In this document: one piece after another, positions 1 through 6,178 of the stretch
Position numbering within the stretch: position 1 is the stretch's first letter
How the letters are laid out: every line of letters begins with the position of its first letter
From: Pseudoalteromonas lipolytica
Lineage (GTDB): Bacteria > Pseudomonadota > Gammaproteobacteria > Enterobacterales > Alteromonadaceae
Assembly (NCBI RefSeq): GCF_900116435.1
Contig: NZ_FPAZ01000019.1
Span: 49,648-88,565 of the forward strand
Length of the DNA: 38,918 bases
Direction: 5' to 3'
Translations under genes and position numbers: made by a program
The notes under the pieces: model-generated
Seen by the model: only the letters and a program-made list of their open reading frames with translations
Told to the model about the DNA's origin: nothing
Databases searched by the model: none

Positions 1-69
1 TCAGTTGCCAGAACGTTTTACCGCAACCTTTGGTTGTGCATCAACGGACAAATCACTGACTATTTGAAT

Positions 70-145
70 GCGGCACTAGCTCAGTTGGTAGAGCGCAACC
101 TTGCCAAGGTTGAGGTCACGAGTTCGAGCCTCGTGTGCCGCTCCA
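70..145 (+). tRNA. tRNA-Gly (anticodon GCC)
   Basis: A complete 76-nt cloverleaf can be drawn. The acceptor arms GCGGCAC (70-76) and GTGCCGC (135-141) pair perfectly, a D-arm begins with GCTCAG, and the anticodon stem CAACC/GGTTG encloses the loop TTGCCAA. The T-arm carries GTTCGAGCC, and a T discriminator is followed by an encoded CCA (143-145). The loop gives anticodon GCC, which reads GGC and GGU glycine codons. No strong promoter is visible in the 69 bases before it, so it may belong to a tRNA transcript that starts outside the window. No clear terminator hairpin follows. Confidence 0.97.
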
Positions 146-222
146 AATTCTAAACTATTCTTTATAAATAATTCCCAGTTAAAAAACATTTCAGCTACGT
201 CACGCCTGTTTATTTATTTTTT

Positions 223-648
223 TTATAGTTGACCTTGGATTGTGGCAACAATGCGTCTTGAACCGCCCTGGTCGCGATGCTCACCTAAATAAATACCTTG
301 CCAAGTACCGAGTTGAAGGCGTCCTTGATGGATTGGAATTGTCAGTTCGCAGCCTAATGTACTGCTTTTTATGTGTGCAGGCATGTCATCGTCACCTTCA
401 TAATCGTGGCGATAATAACTCTGCCTTTCTGGGACAAAGTGGTTGAAGTGGCTTTCCATGTCCATACGCACTGTCGGATCTGCATTCTCGTTAATAGTTA
501 AACTGGCAGAAGTGTGCTGAATAAACAAATGCAATAAACCGACTTTGTACTGGCTGATTTCAGGTAGTTGACGAAGTAACTCGTCATCAATGATGTGAAA
601 GCCTCGTGTGCGAGGCTTTAGCTGAATGGTTTTTTGTTGCCAACTCAT
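223..648 (-). CDS. yjbQ: YjbQ/UPF0047 family protein (secondary thiamine-phosphate synthase-like)
   Basis: This 141-aa protein has the full length of the UPF0047/YjbQ family. The signature HTSASLTINENADP lies in the middle, followed by the HFNHFVPE and GDDDMPAHIKS segments, and the C-terminal half holds the LGTWQGIYLGEHR stretch that carries a conserved metal-site histidine in the family. E. coli YjbQ has weak thiamine-phosphate synthase activity in vitro; its physiological role is unsettled, so the family name should be read with caution. The start ATG overlaps the stop of the upstream cheX-like gene (ATGA), so the two are probably translationally coupled. No rho-independent terminator is visible after it. 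Confidence 0.9.
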   Translation of the reverse strand: MSWQQKTIQLKPRTRGFHIIDDELLRQLPEISQYKVGLLHLFIQHTSASLTINENADPTVRMDMESHFNHFVPERQSYYRHDYEGDDDMPAHIKSSTLGCELTIPIHQGRLQLGTWQGIYLGEHRDQGGSRRIVATIQGQL

Positions 649-1112
649 AGCTTATCAAAACTAACTTCTATATTGGCATTCCCGTCCGCTGAGGTGAACG
701 GAATGAGTACTTTAGCGCCTTCACACTTATGTGTAATGGTGTGTCCTTTACCTGATACAACAATCGGTGTTGCCATATCAAATTCATAGCCCTTTTCGCC
801 CAGAAGGTTTTTAGCGCCCCCGGTGACCATGTTGGTTATTTCGCCTACCATATCAGTCACTTCTTCGTTAACTGAATCTGGTCGCTCTCCCAGCATTCTT
901 TCCATAATAGTTAAGGCCAAACTTTCATCAAAGGTGATTGAAAGTGAACCTTTAGTTTGTGGGCCAACCATACCGATTAAACCAGAGACATCACCGCGCG
1001 CAATCTCATCTTTTTTGAGGCTAGGTTTACCGGGTTTTAATTCTGTTTGAGCCATGGTGCTCAATACATTGAGTAAAGACGATAAAAAAGGGTTGATGAA
1101 CTCCACATTCAT
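645..1112 (-). CDS. CheX-like CheY-P phosphatase family protein
   Basis: This 155-aa protein resembles the CheX/CheC-type phosphatases, which dephosphorylate response-regulator receiver domains. The diagnostic E-x-x-N motif is at E91 and N94 within GEITNM, on the predicted catalytic helix, and N102 follows one turn later. The N-terminal stretch NVEFINPFLSSLLNVL is typical of stand-alone CheX proteins of marine gammaproteobacteria. AAGGGA lies nine bases before the ATG. It forms a two-gene unit with yjbQ and sits outside any chemotaxis cluster, so its partner is unknown. It could serve CheY or another receiver, such as the one at 9.6 kb (inference). Confidence 0.85.
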   Translation of the reverse strand: MNVEFINPFLSSLLNVLSTMAQTELKPGKPSLKKDEIARGDVSGLIGMVGPQTKGSLSITFDESLALTIMERMLGERPDSVNEEVTDMVGEITNMVTGGAKNLLGEKGYEFDMATPIVVSGKGHTITHKCEGAKVLIPFTSADGNANIEVSFDKL

Positions 1113-1189
1113 TGTTTATTTTCCCTTAGGTTATTGCAGCGAGGCTGCTGTTCTAACTTTAATTGTAGTGGCTGTATAAAACAGTGCAC

Positions 1190-1624
1190 TTAATCTTTGC
1201 AATTTTCACATTTTCCGTGTGCTTCGATTGTTTGTCCTGAGACAATAAAGCCGCTTTCAGCTGCTAAGTTATTAAGCTCGTGCGAAATAACAGTAGAATG
1301 CAGCTCTTTTACATAACCGCAGCTATCACAAATTAATAATTGTACTGGATGAATGTGATCAAAATGATGGCACAACATAAATGAGTTTGTGCTTTCTATT
1401 TTGTGAATAAAGCCCAGTTCCGACAAAAAGTCTAAGGCGCGATAAATTGTTGCTGGTTTTGCTCCTGACTCAGTTAATTTGAGTTGTTCTAATAAGTCAT
1501 AAGCACCAACACCACCTTGCGCGCTCGCTAGCAGGCGGAATACTTTTTCACGGATAGGTGTAAAACGTGCACCACGATTATCACATACTTGTTTTGCTTT
1601 ACTGACGAGTGATTCTGTATTCAT
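1190..1624 (-). CDS. zur: Fur-family regulator, zinc uptake regulator Zur
   Basis: This 144-aa protein has the Fur fold: a winged helix at residues 15-75 with ATIYRALDFL as recognition region, then a dimerisation and metal domain. CHHFDHIH (85-92) supplies sensory metal ligands. Two CxxC pairs (C99/C102 and C139/C142) form the structural zinc site. The short form with an extreme C-terminal CxxC, and the lack of a Fur-type HHDH arrangement, favour Zur over Fur or PerR. Zur represses zinc-uptake genes when zinc is plentiful. A Zur-box-like palindrome lies just upstream (1649-1661), which fits autoregulation. It is divergent from the marC-family gene. Confidence 0.85.
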   Translation of the reverse strand: MNTESLVSKAKQVCDNRGARFTPIREKVFRLLASAQGGVGAYDLLEQLKLTESGAKPATIYRALDFLSELGFIHKIESTNSFMLCHHFDHIHPVQLLICDSCGYVKELHSTVISHELNNLAAESGFIVSGQTIEAHGKCENCKD

Positions 1625-1648
1625 CTTCTCTTATCCTTACGCTACCGT

Positions 1649-1661
1649 GATATACTATCAT
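1649..1661. promoter_or_regulatory. Candidate Zur operator in the zur/marC divergent intergenic region
   Basis: The 13-bp site GATATACTATCAT matches the core of the gammaproteobacterial Zur box (GTTATANTATAAC) at 9 of 12 informative positions. It lies 25 bp before the zur start codon, and on the minus strand it abuts a TATGAT hexamer that could be the zur -10 element. The outer arms of the full 23-bp consensus are poorly conserved, so this is a moderate candidate only. Confidence 0.35.
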
Positions 1662-1719
1662 ACTGTATTGTAGTTGCAGCGTTTTTATTCGCTAGCAGGT
1701 TTTCTTGGGAGTTTTCGGT

Positions 1720-2340
1720 ATGAGTGAATTGCTTGCTGCGTTCATTTTCTTTTTTGCTGTCATTGATCCAATTGGTACTGTGCCTGTCTTTATCGCGGTT
1801 ACACGAGGCGAAGACGCTAAGTTTAAACGAAAAGTAGCATTAAAAGCGGTGGGAGTGTCGGCACTGGTTTTATTGTTTTTTGTACTCGCGGGTGAACTAC
1901 TTTTAAACGCAATTAAGATTCCTTTGTCTGCTTTTCAAATTGCCGGCGGAATTGTGTTACTGATATTTGCCTTGTCGATGATTTTTGGTGAAAGTAAGCC
2001 TGAAAGTGAAATAAAAAGTGTCCGCAATAGTACCGAAACGGCTATTTTTCCACTCGCTATTCCGTCAATAGCAAGCCCCGGAGCAATGCTTGCTGCAGTA
2101 CTAATGACCCGAAACAATGAATACACATGGCTGGAGCAGTTGATCACGTCATCAGTGATGTTATCGGTGTTGATTATAGTGCTGGTATTACTGTTACTTG
2201 CAACGCATGTACATAAACTCATCGGTGATAGTGGTGCAAGCATCATAAGCCGTGTGATGGGATTAATTTTATCTTCGGTTGCGGTAACAAATATTCTGGG
2301 TGGCATTGCTCATTATTTTGGCTTAACGGTTGCGGTATAG
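1720..2340 (+). CDS. MarC family (YhgN-like) integral membrane protein
   Basis: This 206-aa protein has six predicted hydrophobic helices. It carries the family N-terminal signature FFAVIDPIGTVPVFIAVT and the internal repeat-like element FPLAIPSIASPGAM. MarC/YhgN proteins are inner-membrane proteins of uncertain function. The old link to antibiotic resistance was withdrawn, and some members are called NAAT-type amino-acid transporters on weak evidence. I chose the ATG at 1720 because GGGAG lies eight bases before it; an in-frame TTG at 1705 has no ribosome site. It is transcribed away from zur and could be regulated from the shared gap. Confidence 0.88.
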   Translation: MSELLAAFIFFFAVIDPIGTVPVFIAVTRGEDAKFKRKVALKAVGVSALVLLFFVLAGELLLNAIKIPLSAFQIAGGIVLLIFALSMIFGESKPESEIKSVRNSTETAIFPLAIPSIASPGAMLAAVLMTRNNEYTWLEQLITSSVMLSVLIIVLVLLLLATHVHKLIGDSGASIISRVMGLILSSVAVTNILGGIAHYFGLTVAV

Positions 2341-2381
2341 TAAAAATTAAAGCGCATTTTCAGTCATTTAAACTTTGAATT

Positions 2382-2416
2382 ATTGCCTTCTATTATCTAA
2401 CTTAAAAGGAGGCAAT
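2382..2416 (+). promoter_or_regulatory. Stem-loop between the marC-family gene and the lipoprotein gene
   Basis: The arms ATTGCCTTCT (2382-2391) and AGGAGGCAAT (2407-2416) form a 10-bp stem with one G-U pair around a 15-nt loop. There is no T-run after it, so it is not a classical terminator. The 3' arm holds a perfect AGGAGG with no start codon at usable distance; the real ribosome site of the next gene (AAGGAA) lies downstream. Its role is unknown. Confidence 0.35.
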
Positions 2417-2435
2417 ATAATTTAAGGAACAAAGA

Positions 2436-2915
2436 ATGCGACTCAAACATGTTGTTTTATCTGTTTTTCTGCTTTTTAGTTTAGCTGCTTGCATGGAGCC
2501 GACCTATGATAGTGGCAAATTAAAAGTGATCGAAGTGACAGATCATGACTTTAAAATCAATGATGAAAGTGCAGTAACCTTGATCGTCGGTCATGCCAAT
2601 GTAGCTGAATATAGCTTTTCACTTCGCAAGAGCGATCTTAAAAAAGGCACTCTGTTGCAGTCGGTGTCTGACAGTAACCCGAATGTGCGCGCTGATGGTA
2701 CATTCTTCAGTGAATATTATGTGCAATCAAAAGATCATGACACGCACGCATCAATTGAAATTGTAGAAATCGATCCTGTTGAGAAAGTGGCACGCATTGC
2801 AGTGGGTGCTAAGCTCGTTAATCTAAAAAATGAAGATTATAAAGAACTCGAAATTACACTATTTGAACTTACCGGCCAAAATTTAGAAAATCTCTTAAAT
2901 AAAGTAGAGATTTAG
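2436..2915 (+). CDS. Putative lipoprotein of unknown function
   Basis: I do not recognise this 159-aa protein. It has a clear lipoprotein signal: basic MRLKH, a hydrophobic core at residues 6-18 and a lipobox LAAC with the lipidated cysteine at position 19. Residue +2 is methionine, so the outer membrane is the likely destination (Lol rule). The mature part is charged and alternates short strand-like segments, suggesting a small beta-rich domain; it has no cysteines and no recognisable catalytic motif. AAGGAAC precedes the ATG. It stands alone between two hairpins, so it is probably monocistronic. Confidence 0.75.
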   Translation: MRLKHVVLSVFLLFSLAACMEPTYDSGKLKVIEVTDHDFKINDESAVTLIVGHANVAEYSFSLRKSDLKKGTLLQSVSDSNPNVRADGTFFSEYYVQSKDHDTHASIEIVEIDPVEKVARIAVGAKLVNLKNEDYKELEITLFELTGQNLENLLNKVEI

Positions 2916-2939
2916 TCATTACTTTATTTCCTCCCAGTT

Positions 2940-2968
2940 GAAGTGTGTTAGTTACACACTTCTTCATT
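2940..2968 (+). terminator. Probable terminator after the lipoprotein gene
   Basis: The arms GAAGTGTGT (2940-2948) and ACACACTTC (2954-2962) form a perfect 9-bp stem with a 5-nt loop 25 bases after the lipoprotein stop codon. The tail TTCATT is only moderately T-rich, so termination efficiency is uncertain. Confidence 0.55.
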
Positions 2969-3008
2969 ATCTGATCTACGATTAAGTCATGCCGTCAGCT
3001 TCGTTAAG

Positions 3009-3017
3009 TGGTATAAT
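3009..3017 (+). promoter_or_regulatory. Extended -10 promoter element for dusA
   Basis: TGGTATAAT is a perfect extended -10 (TGnTATAAT). No good -35 hexamer lies 17 bp upstream, as is usual for this promoter class. Transcription would start near 3024, giving a leader of about 115 nt. That leader contains a perfect 6-bp hairpin GGCTAA/TTAGCC at 3044-3060. Confidence 0.55.
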
Positions 3018-3138
3018 CACGCAAACTTTATTTTTATTGTGATGGCTAATTATCTTAGCCGTTACTGCTTTAATAAGCGTTAATGTATTAGGTAATCAAG
3101 TTGCAAGTGAACGCATTGATATTTAAAGGGGCCATACT

Positions 3139-4116
3139 ATGAGCACGACGACATTAAATCGCCGTTTGTCGGTGGCACCCATGCTCGATTGGACTGATCG
3201 TCATTGTCGAACATTCCATCGTAAAATGACAAAACATGCTGTGCTTTACACCGAAATGGTGACAACAGGTGCTATTTTATTTGGTAAGGGTGATTACTTA
3301 CACTTTAATCAACATGAAGGTCCTGTTGCGTTGCAGCTGGGTGGGTCTGACCCTGACGCACTTGCTAAATGTGCTAAGTTAGCGGCAGAGCGTGGTTATG
3401 ACGAGGTTAACCTTAATGTAGGATGCCCATCTGATCGCGTGCAAAACGGTCGTTTTGGTGCGTGTTTAATGGCTGAGCCAAAGCTTGTTGCTGAGTGTGT
3501 CGCGGCGATGAAGGCTGAAGTATCGATTCCAGTGACCGTTAAAACACGGATCGGAATTGACGAGCAAGATTCGTATGAGTTTTTATGTGCTCTGATTGAA
3601 ACAAGCCACGATGTAGGCTGTGATGACTTTATTATTCATGCCCGTAAGGCATGGCTAAATGGGTTAAGCCCGAAAGAAAACCGTGAAATTCCGCCGCTTG
3701 ATTATCCGCGAGTTTATCAACTCAAAAAAGACTATCCGCAACTGCACTTGAGTCTAAATGGTGGCGTGAAAACGATTGCTGATACAATTACGCACCTTGA
3801 TTATGTAGATGGCATTATGATTGGTCGTGAGGCATACAGTAATCCATTCATTTTAAGTGAAGTTGACGAAAAAATTTACGGTGATACCCCGTTTACTCTT
3901 AATCGTCATCAGGTTGTGCGAGCTATGTATGATTACATTGAAGATGAGATGAGCCAAGGCGCGAATTTTTGGCATATTGCTCGCCATATGTTGGGTATTT
4001 TCCAAGGCCAGCCGGGCGCGCGAGGCTTTAGACGCCACCTTTCAGAAAATGGTCATGGCAAAACGGCCGATTTAAGTGTTATGGATAAAGCATTGAGCTT
4101 TGTGCCAGAAATTTAA
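3139..4116 (+). CDS. dusA: tRNA-dihydrouridine(20/20a) synthase DusA
   Basis: DusA uses FMN and NADPH to reduce uridines 20 and 20a in the D-loop of tRNA. The 325-aa protein has the usual length. It begins with the FMN-binding SVAPMLDWTDRHCR segment. NLNVGCPSDRVQNGRFGACLM follows at about 91-111, with presumed catalytic Cys96, then VKTRIGID, IIHARKAWLNGLSPKENR (the DusA-specific insertion) and LSLNGGVKTI/IMIGREAY for phosphate binding. The C-terminal helical tRNA-binding domain is complete. AAGGGG precedes the ATG. The gene has its own extended -10 promoter and a strong terminator, so it is a single-gene unit. Confidence 0.97.
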   Translation: MSTTTLNRRLSVAPMLDWTDRHCRTFHRKMTKHAVLYTEMVTTGAILFGKGDYLHFNQHEGPVALQLGGSDPDALAKCAKLAAERGYDEVNLNVGCPSDRVQNGRFGACLMAEPKLVAECVAAMKAEVSIPVTVKTRIGIDEQDSYEFLCALIETSHDVGCDDFIIHARKAWLNGLSPKENREIPPLDYPRVYQLKKDYPQLHLSLNGGVKTIADTITHLDYVDGIMIGREAYSNPFILSEVDEKIYGDTPFTLNRHQVVRAMYDYIEDEMSQGANFWHIARHMLGIFQGQPGARGFRRHLSENGHGKTADLSVMDKALSFVPEI

Positions 4117-4131
4117 TGTTCAAATTGGAAC

Positions 4132-4161
4132 AAAAAAAGCCACTCTTTTGTGGCTTTTTTT
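4132..4161 (+). terminator. Rho-independent terminator of dusA
   Basis: The arms AAAAAAAGCCAC (4132-4143) and GTGGCTTTTTTT (4150-4161) enclose the loop TCTTTT. The GC-containing stem runs straight into seven Ts, 15 bases after the dusA stop codon. Confidence 0.93.
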
Positions 4162-4234
4162 GATCCTAAAATTTGGTTTAAAAGTTAGTTTTTTAGTCAA
4201 ATTAGTTATTTTCCATTCAGCTTAAAGTCAGTGT

Positions 4235-4253
4235 TTAGTTACGTGAAAACTAA
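4235..4253. promoter_or_regulatory. Candidate enhancer (PspF-type) inverted repeat upstream of pspA
   Basis: TTAGTT (4235-4240) and AACTAA (4248-4253) are perfect inverted arms separated by 7 bp. The centre is about 80 bp before the start point expected from the sigma-54-like promoter, a usual position for an enhancer-binding protein site. No pspF gene is in this window, so the link to PspF is inference. Confidence 0.35.
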
Positions 4254-4296
4254 TTAACCTTATGTATTTTAATGGTTATTTTAAAATTTTTTGTAG

Positions 4297-4314
4297 TTGG
4301 CATAAGAATTGGAA
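4297..4314 (+). promoter_or_regulatory. Sigma-54-like (-24/-12) promoter of the psp genes
   Basis: TTGGCA (4297-4302) and TTGGAA (4309-4314) place the -24 GG and the -12 G exactly 12 bp apart. The consensus is TGGCA-N7-TTGCA; the -12 C is replaced by G, and E. coli pspA also lacks the canonical GC there. PspA operons of gammaproteobacteria are classically sigma-54 dependent. The start point would be near 4324, leaving a 32-nt leader with the ribosome site AGGAG before the ATG. Confidence 0.55.
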
Positions 4315-4355
4315 TCTCCTCGGTGTATTAACCCAATTATCAACAGGAGAATCAC

Positions 4356-5030
4356 ATGGGTGTATTAAATCGCGTAAACGACATTATTCAGGCTAATTTA
4401 TCTGCTGCACTCGATAAAGCAGAAGATCCTGAAAAGCTGCTTAATTTACTCGTGCAAGAAATGCAGGATGCACTTAATGAGTGTCGTGCAACCGCTGCAA
4501 CATTCTTAACTCAAGAAAAGCAAATAAAGCGTGAAATTGCAGCAAAACAAGCAAAGCAAGCTGATTGGCAAGCGAAAGCTGAAAAAGCACTTAGTAAAGA
4601 CAGAGATGATCTTGCTAAAGCAGCATTAATTGAGAAACAGCGTTTAAACGCAGAGATTGAAGCGCAGCAACGTGAAATGGATAAAGTGGCTGACTCATTA
4701 GCGAAGTTAACAGACGACTGTCAGCGTTTGCAAAATAAGCTTGCAGATGCCAAAGCAAAGCAACTGACTTACATGCAAAAAGAGCGCGTGGTTACGGCAC
4801 GCTTAAAAGTCAAAGAGCAGCTTCATAGTAACAAAGTTGCGGATGCGTTAGCGCGATTTGATTATTTAGAGCAGCGCGTTGAAAACATCGAGTCGCAAGT
4901 TGAAGCCTATGAGCTTACACACAGTGATGCTGCAAATTCGACAGCGGCGCAAATTGCTGCGTTAGAAAAAAATGATGCTATAGACAAAGAGCTGGCCGAT
5001 TTAAAAGCCACAATGAAACAGTCGGCTTAG
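4356..5030 (+). CDS. pspA: Phage shock protein A (PspA/IM30 family)
   Basis: This 224-aa protein matches E. coli PspA in length and has its all-helical, coiled-coil pattern. The N-terminal amphipathic helix MGVLNRVNDIIQANLSAALDKAEDPEKLL binds membranes, followed by the typical LVQEMQDALNE and long Lys/Glu/Gln-rich heptads to about residue 215. PspA is an ESCRT-III-like protein that stabilises a damaged inner membrane and, in enterobacteria, also inhibits the activator PspF. CAGGAGAATCAC precedes the ATG. A sigma-54-like promoter lies upstream. The stop codon TAG forms part of the ribosome site of the next gene, implying coupled translation. Confidence 0.96.
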   Translation: MGVLNRVNDIIQANLSAALDKAEDPEKLLNLLVQEMQDALNECRATAATFLTQEKQIKREIAAKQAKQADWQAKAEKALSKDRDDLAKAALIEKQRLNAEIEAQQREMDKVADSLAKLTDDCQRLQNKLADAKAKQLTYMQKERVVTARLKVKEQLHSNKVADALARFDYLEQRVENIESQVEAYELTHSDAANSTAAQIAALEKNDAIDKELADLKATMKQSA

Positions 5031-5040
5031 GAGGAAAATG

Positions 5041-5247
5041 ATGAATACTTATCATACATCATCACGTTGGTTTAGAGATTTAACTAATAAGAAAATCTCT
5101 GGAGTGTGCAGCGGTTTAGCTGCTCGATTGGGCTTTCCTGTATGGTCAACGCGTTTGCTCATGATCATACTGTTTTTACATATGCCTTTCATTGTTGGGG
5201 TGGGTTACCTTGTTGCACATTGTAGCTTGCCAGTAAAAGGTTATTAG
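5041..5247 (+). CDS. PspC-domain small membrane protein
   Basis: This protein of 68 aa consists almost only of a PspC domain: a basic N-terminus, RDLTNKKISGVCSGLAARLG (the family signature), and one membrane helix at about 36-60. E. coli PspC has about 119 aa and a periplasmic part that interacts with PspB; that part is missing here. Two ATGs occur in tandem (5038, 5041); the second is six bases from GGAGG and is preferred. The pspA stop codon overlaps this ribosome site. No pspB is present between pspA and this gene, so the classic PspBC sensor is incomplete at this locus. Confidence 0.85.
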   Translation: MNTYHTSSRWFRDLTNKKISGVCSGLAARLGFPVWSTRLLMIILFLHMPFIVGVGYLVAHCSLPVKGY

Positions 5248-5256
5248 GAGCTGGTC

Positions 5257-5583
5257 ATGAAAACGTTAGCTATTATTGTCTTAGCAATTTTACTACTGTG
5301 CACAGATACATTTGCATTTGTATCCTTTGATTCATGGCAGCTGCCTTTATCAATAGCCGATATGAGCTGGGCTGGGCTTGAGGTGGTTGGTGCACTTGTC
5401 GCTGTTATTGCTCTAGTTGCTGGGGTTGCTTTATTTACCATAGGCTTAATTGGTGCAGGTGTGGTTGCTTTAGTCGGGGTAGTGCTTGCGTTTTTATTTG
5501 GTTCTGTGGTGATTGCATGGCCCTTATTATTAATTGCAGCTTTGTGTTGGCTGATTGCTGATAACAAGAAATCACCAGCTTAA
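5257..5583 (+). CDS. Small polytopic membrane protein of unknown function, psp-linked
   Basis: I do not recognise this 108-aa protein. It has an N-terminal hydrophobic segment (residues 3-20) that could be a signal or anchor, and then a long Val/Ala/Gly/Leu-rich region (about 40-100) that can hold two or three membrane helices, with a short basic tail KKSPA. The ribosome site TAGGAG includes the stop codon of the PspC-domain gene. The order pspA - PspC domain - this gene suggests that it acts in the membrane stress response, perhaps in place of PspB or PspD (inference). It closes the cluster; an 80-bp gap follows. Confidence 0.75.
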   Translation: MKTLAIIVLAILLLCTDTFAFVSFDSWQLPLSIADMSWAGLEVVGALVAVIALVAGVALFTIGLIGAGVVALVGVVLAFLFGSVVIAWPLLLIAALCWLIADNKKSPA

Positions 5584-5663
5584 GGTACGAATAAACTGCC
5601 TTAATAAATAAAGTATGCTAAATTTAGCGGGTAAGTTGATGTCTTAACAAGGATTAAAGCATA

Positions 5664-6170
5664 ATGAAACTGTTGCCCGCATTCCCTTTTATTATCACAA
5701 GTTTATTTTATAGTACTTTTTCATCTGCCCACAGCGGTCATGACCATAACGATGTTGCAGAAGTAACCGTGAGCAATGCCCAAGTTCGCGAATTTTTACC
5801 TGCCAGTAAGGCCAGTGTCGCTTATTTTACGATTACCAATCCGAGTCAGCAGGCTACAACATTAACAAAGGCAACATTGGATGGTTTAGGGCGCGTTGAA
5901 ATTCATCAACATACCCATGTTGATGGCATGATGAAAATGGAACAGGTTATTTCGTTAGAGATAGGTGCTCACAGCAGCATTGAATTCAAACCCGGTGGTT
6001 ATCATTTGATGGTGTTTGACCCTGAAGATGAGTTAAAAGCAGGGCAAGAACGAAAACTCACGCTATATTTTAAAGATGGCAACCGAGTATTTACTCAAGC
6101 CAAAGTTGTCTCTTTACATGATATGTCTAAAGAGACATCACAAAAAAGTAAAGAGCACTCACATCACTAG
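5664..6170 (+). CDS. PCu(A)C family periplasmic copper chaperone
   Basis: This 168-aa protein has a signal peptide (1-22, ending SSAHS) and the exact family motif H-X10-M-X21-H-X-M at H81, M92, H114 and M116, which binds Cu(I) in a cupredoxin-like fold. PCu(A)C proteins deliver copper to the CuA centre of cytochrome oxidase or protect against copper. Extra His clusters at the mature N-terminus (HSGHDHND) and at the C-terminus (HSHH) may bind Cu(II). A perfect palindrome GCTAAATTTAGC (5617-5628) lies upstream. The TAG stop is fused to the ribosome site of the next gene, so the three genes to 7943 form an operon. Confidence 0.92.
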   Translation: MKLLPAFPFIITSLFYSTFSSAHSGHDHNDVAEVTVSNAQVREFLPASKASVAYFTITNPSQQATTLTKATLDGLGRVEIHQHTHVDGMMKMEQVISLEIGAHSSIEFKPGGYHLMVFDPEDELKAGQERKLTLYFKDGNRVFTQAKVVSLHDMSKETSQKSKEHSHH

Positions 6171-6178
6171 GAGGTACC

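Noticed and set aside
146..222. A terminator between the tRNA-Gly and yjbQ
   Set aside because: There are T- and A-rich runs but no stable hairpin next to them on either strand.
4356..5583. The phage shock genes as part of a prophage
   Set aside because: The name is historical; no integrase, structural phage gene or attachment repeat is near.
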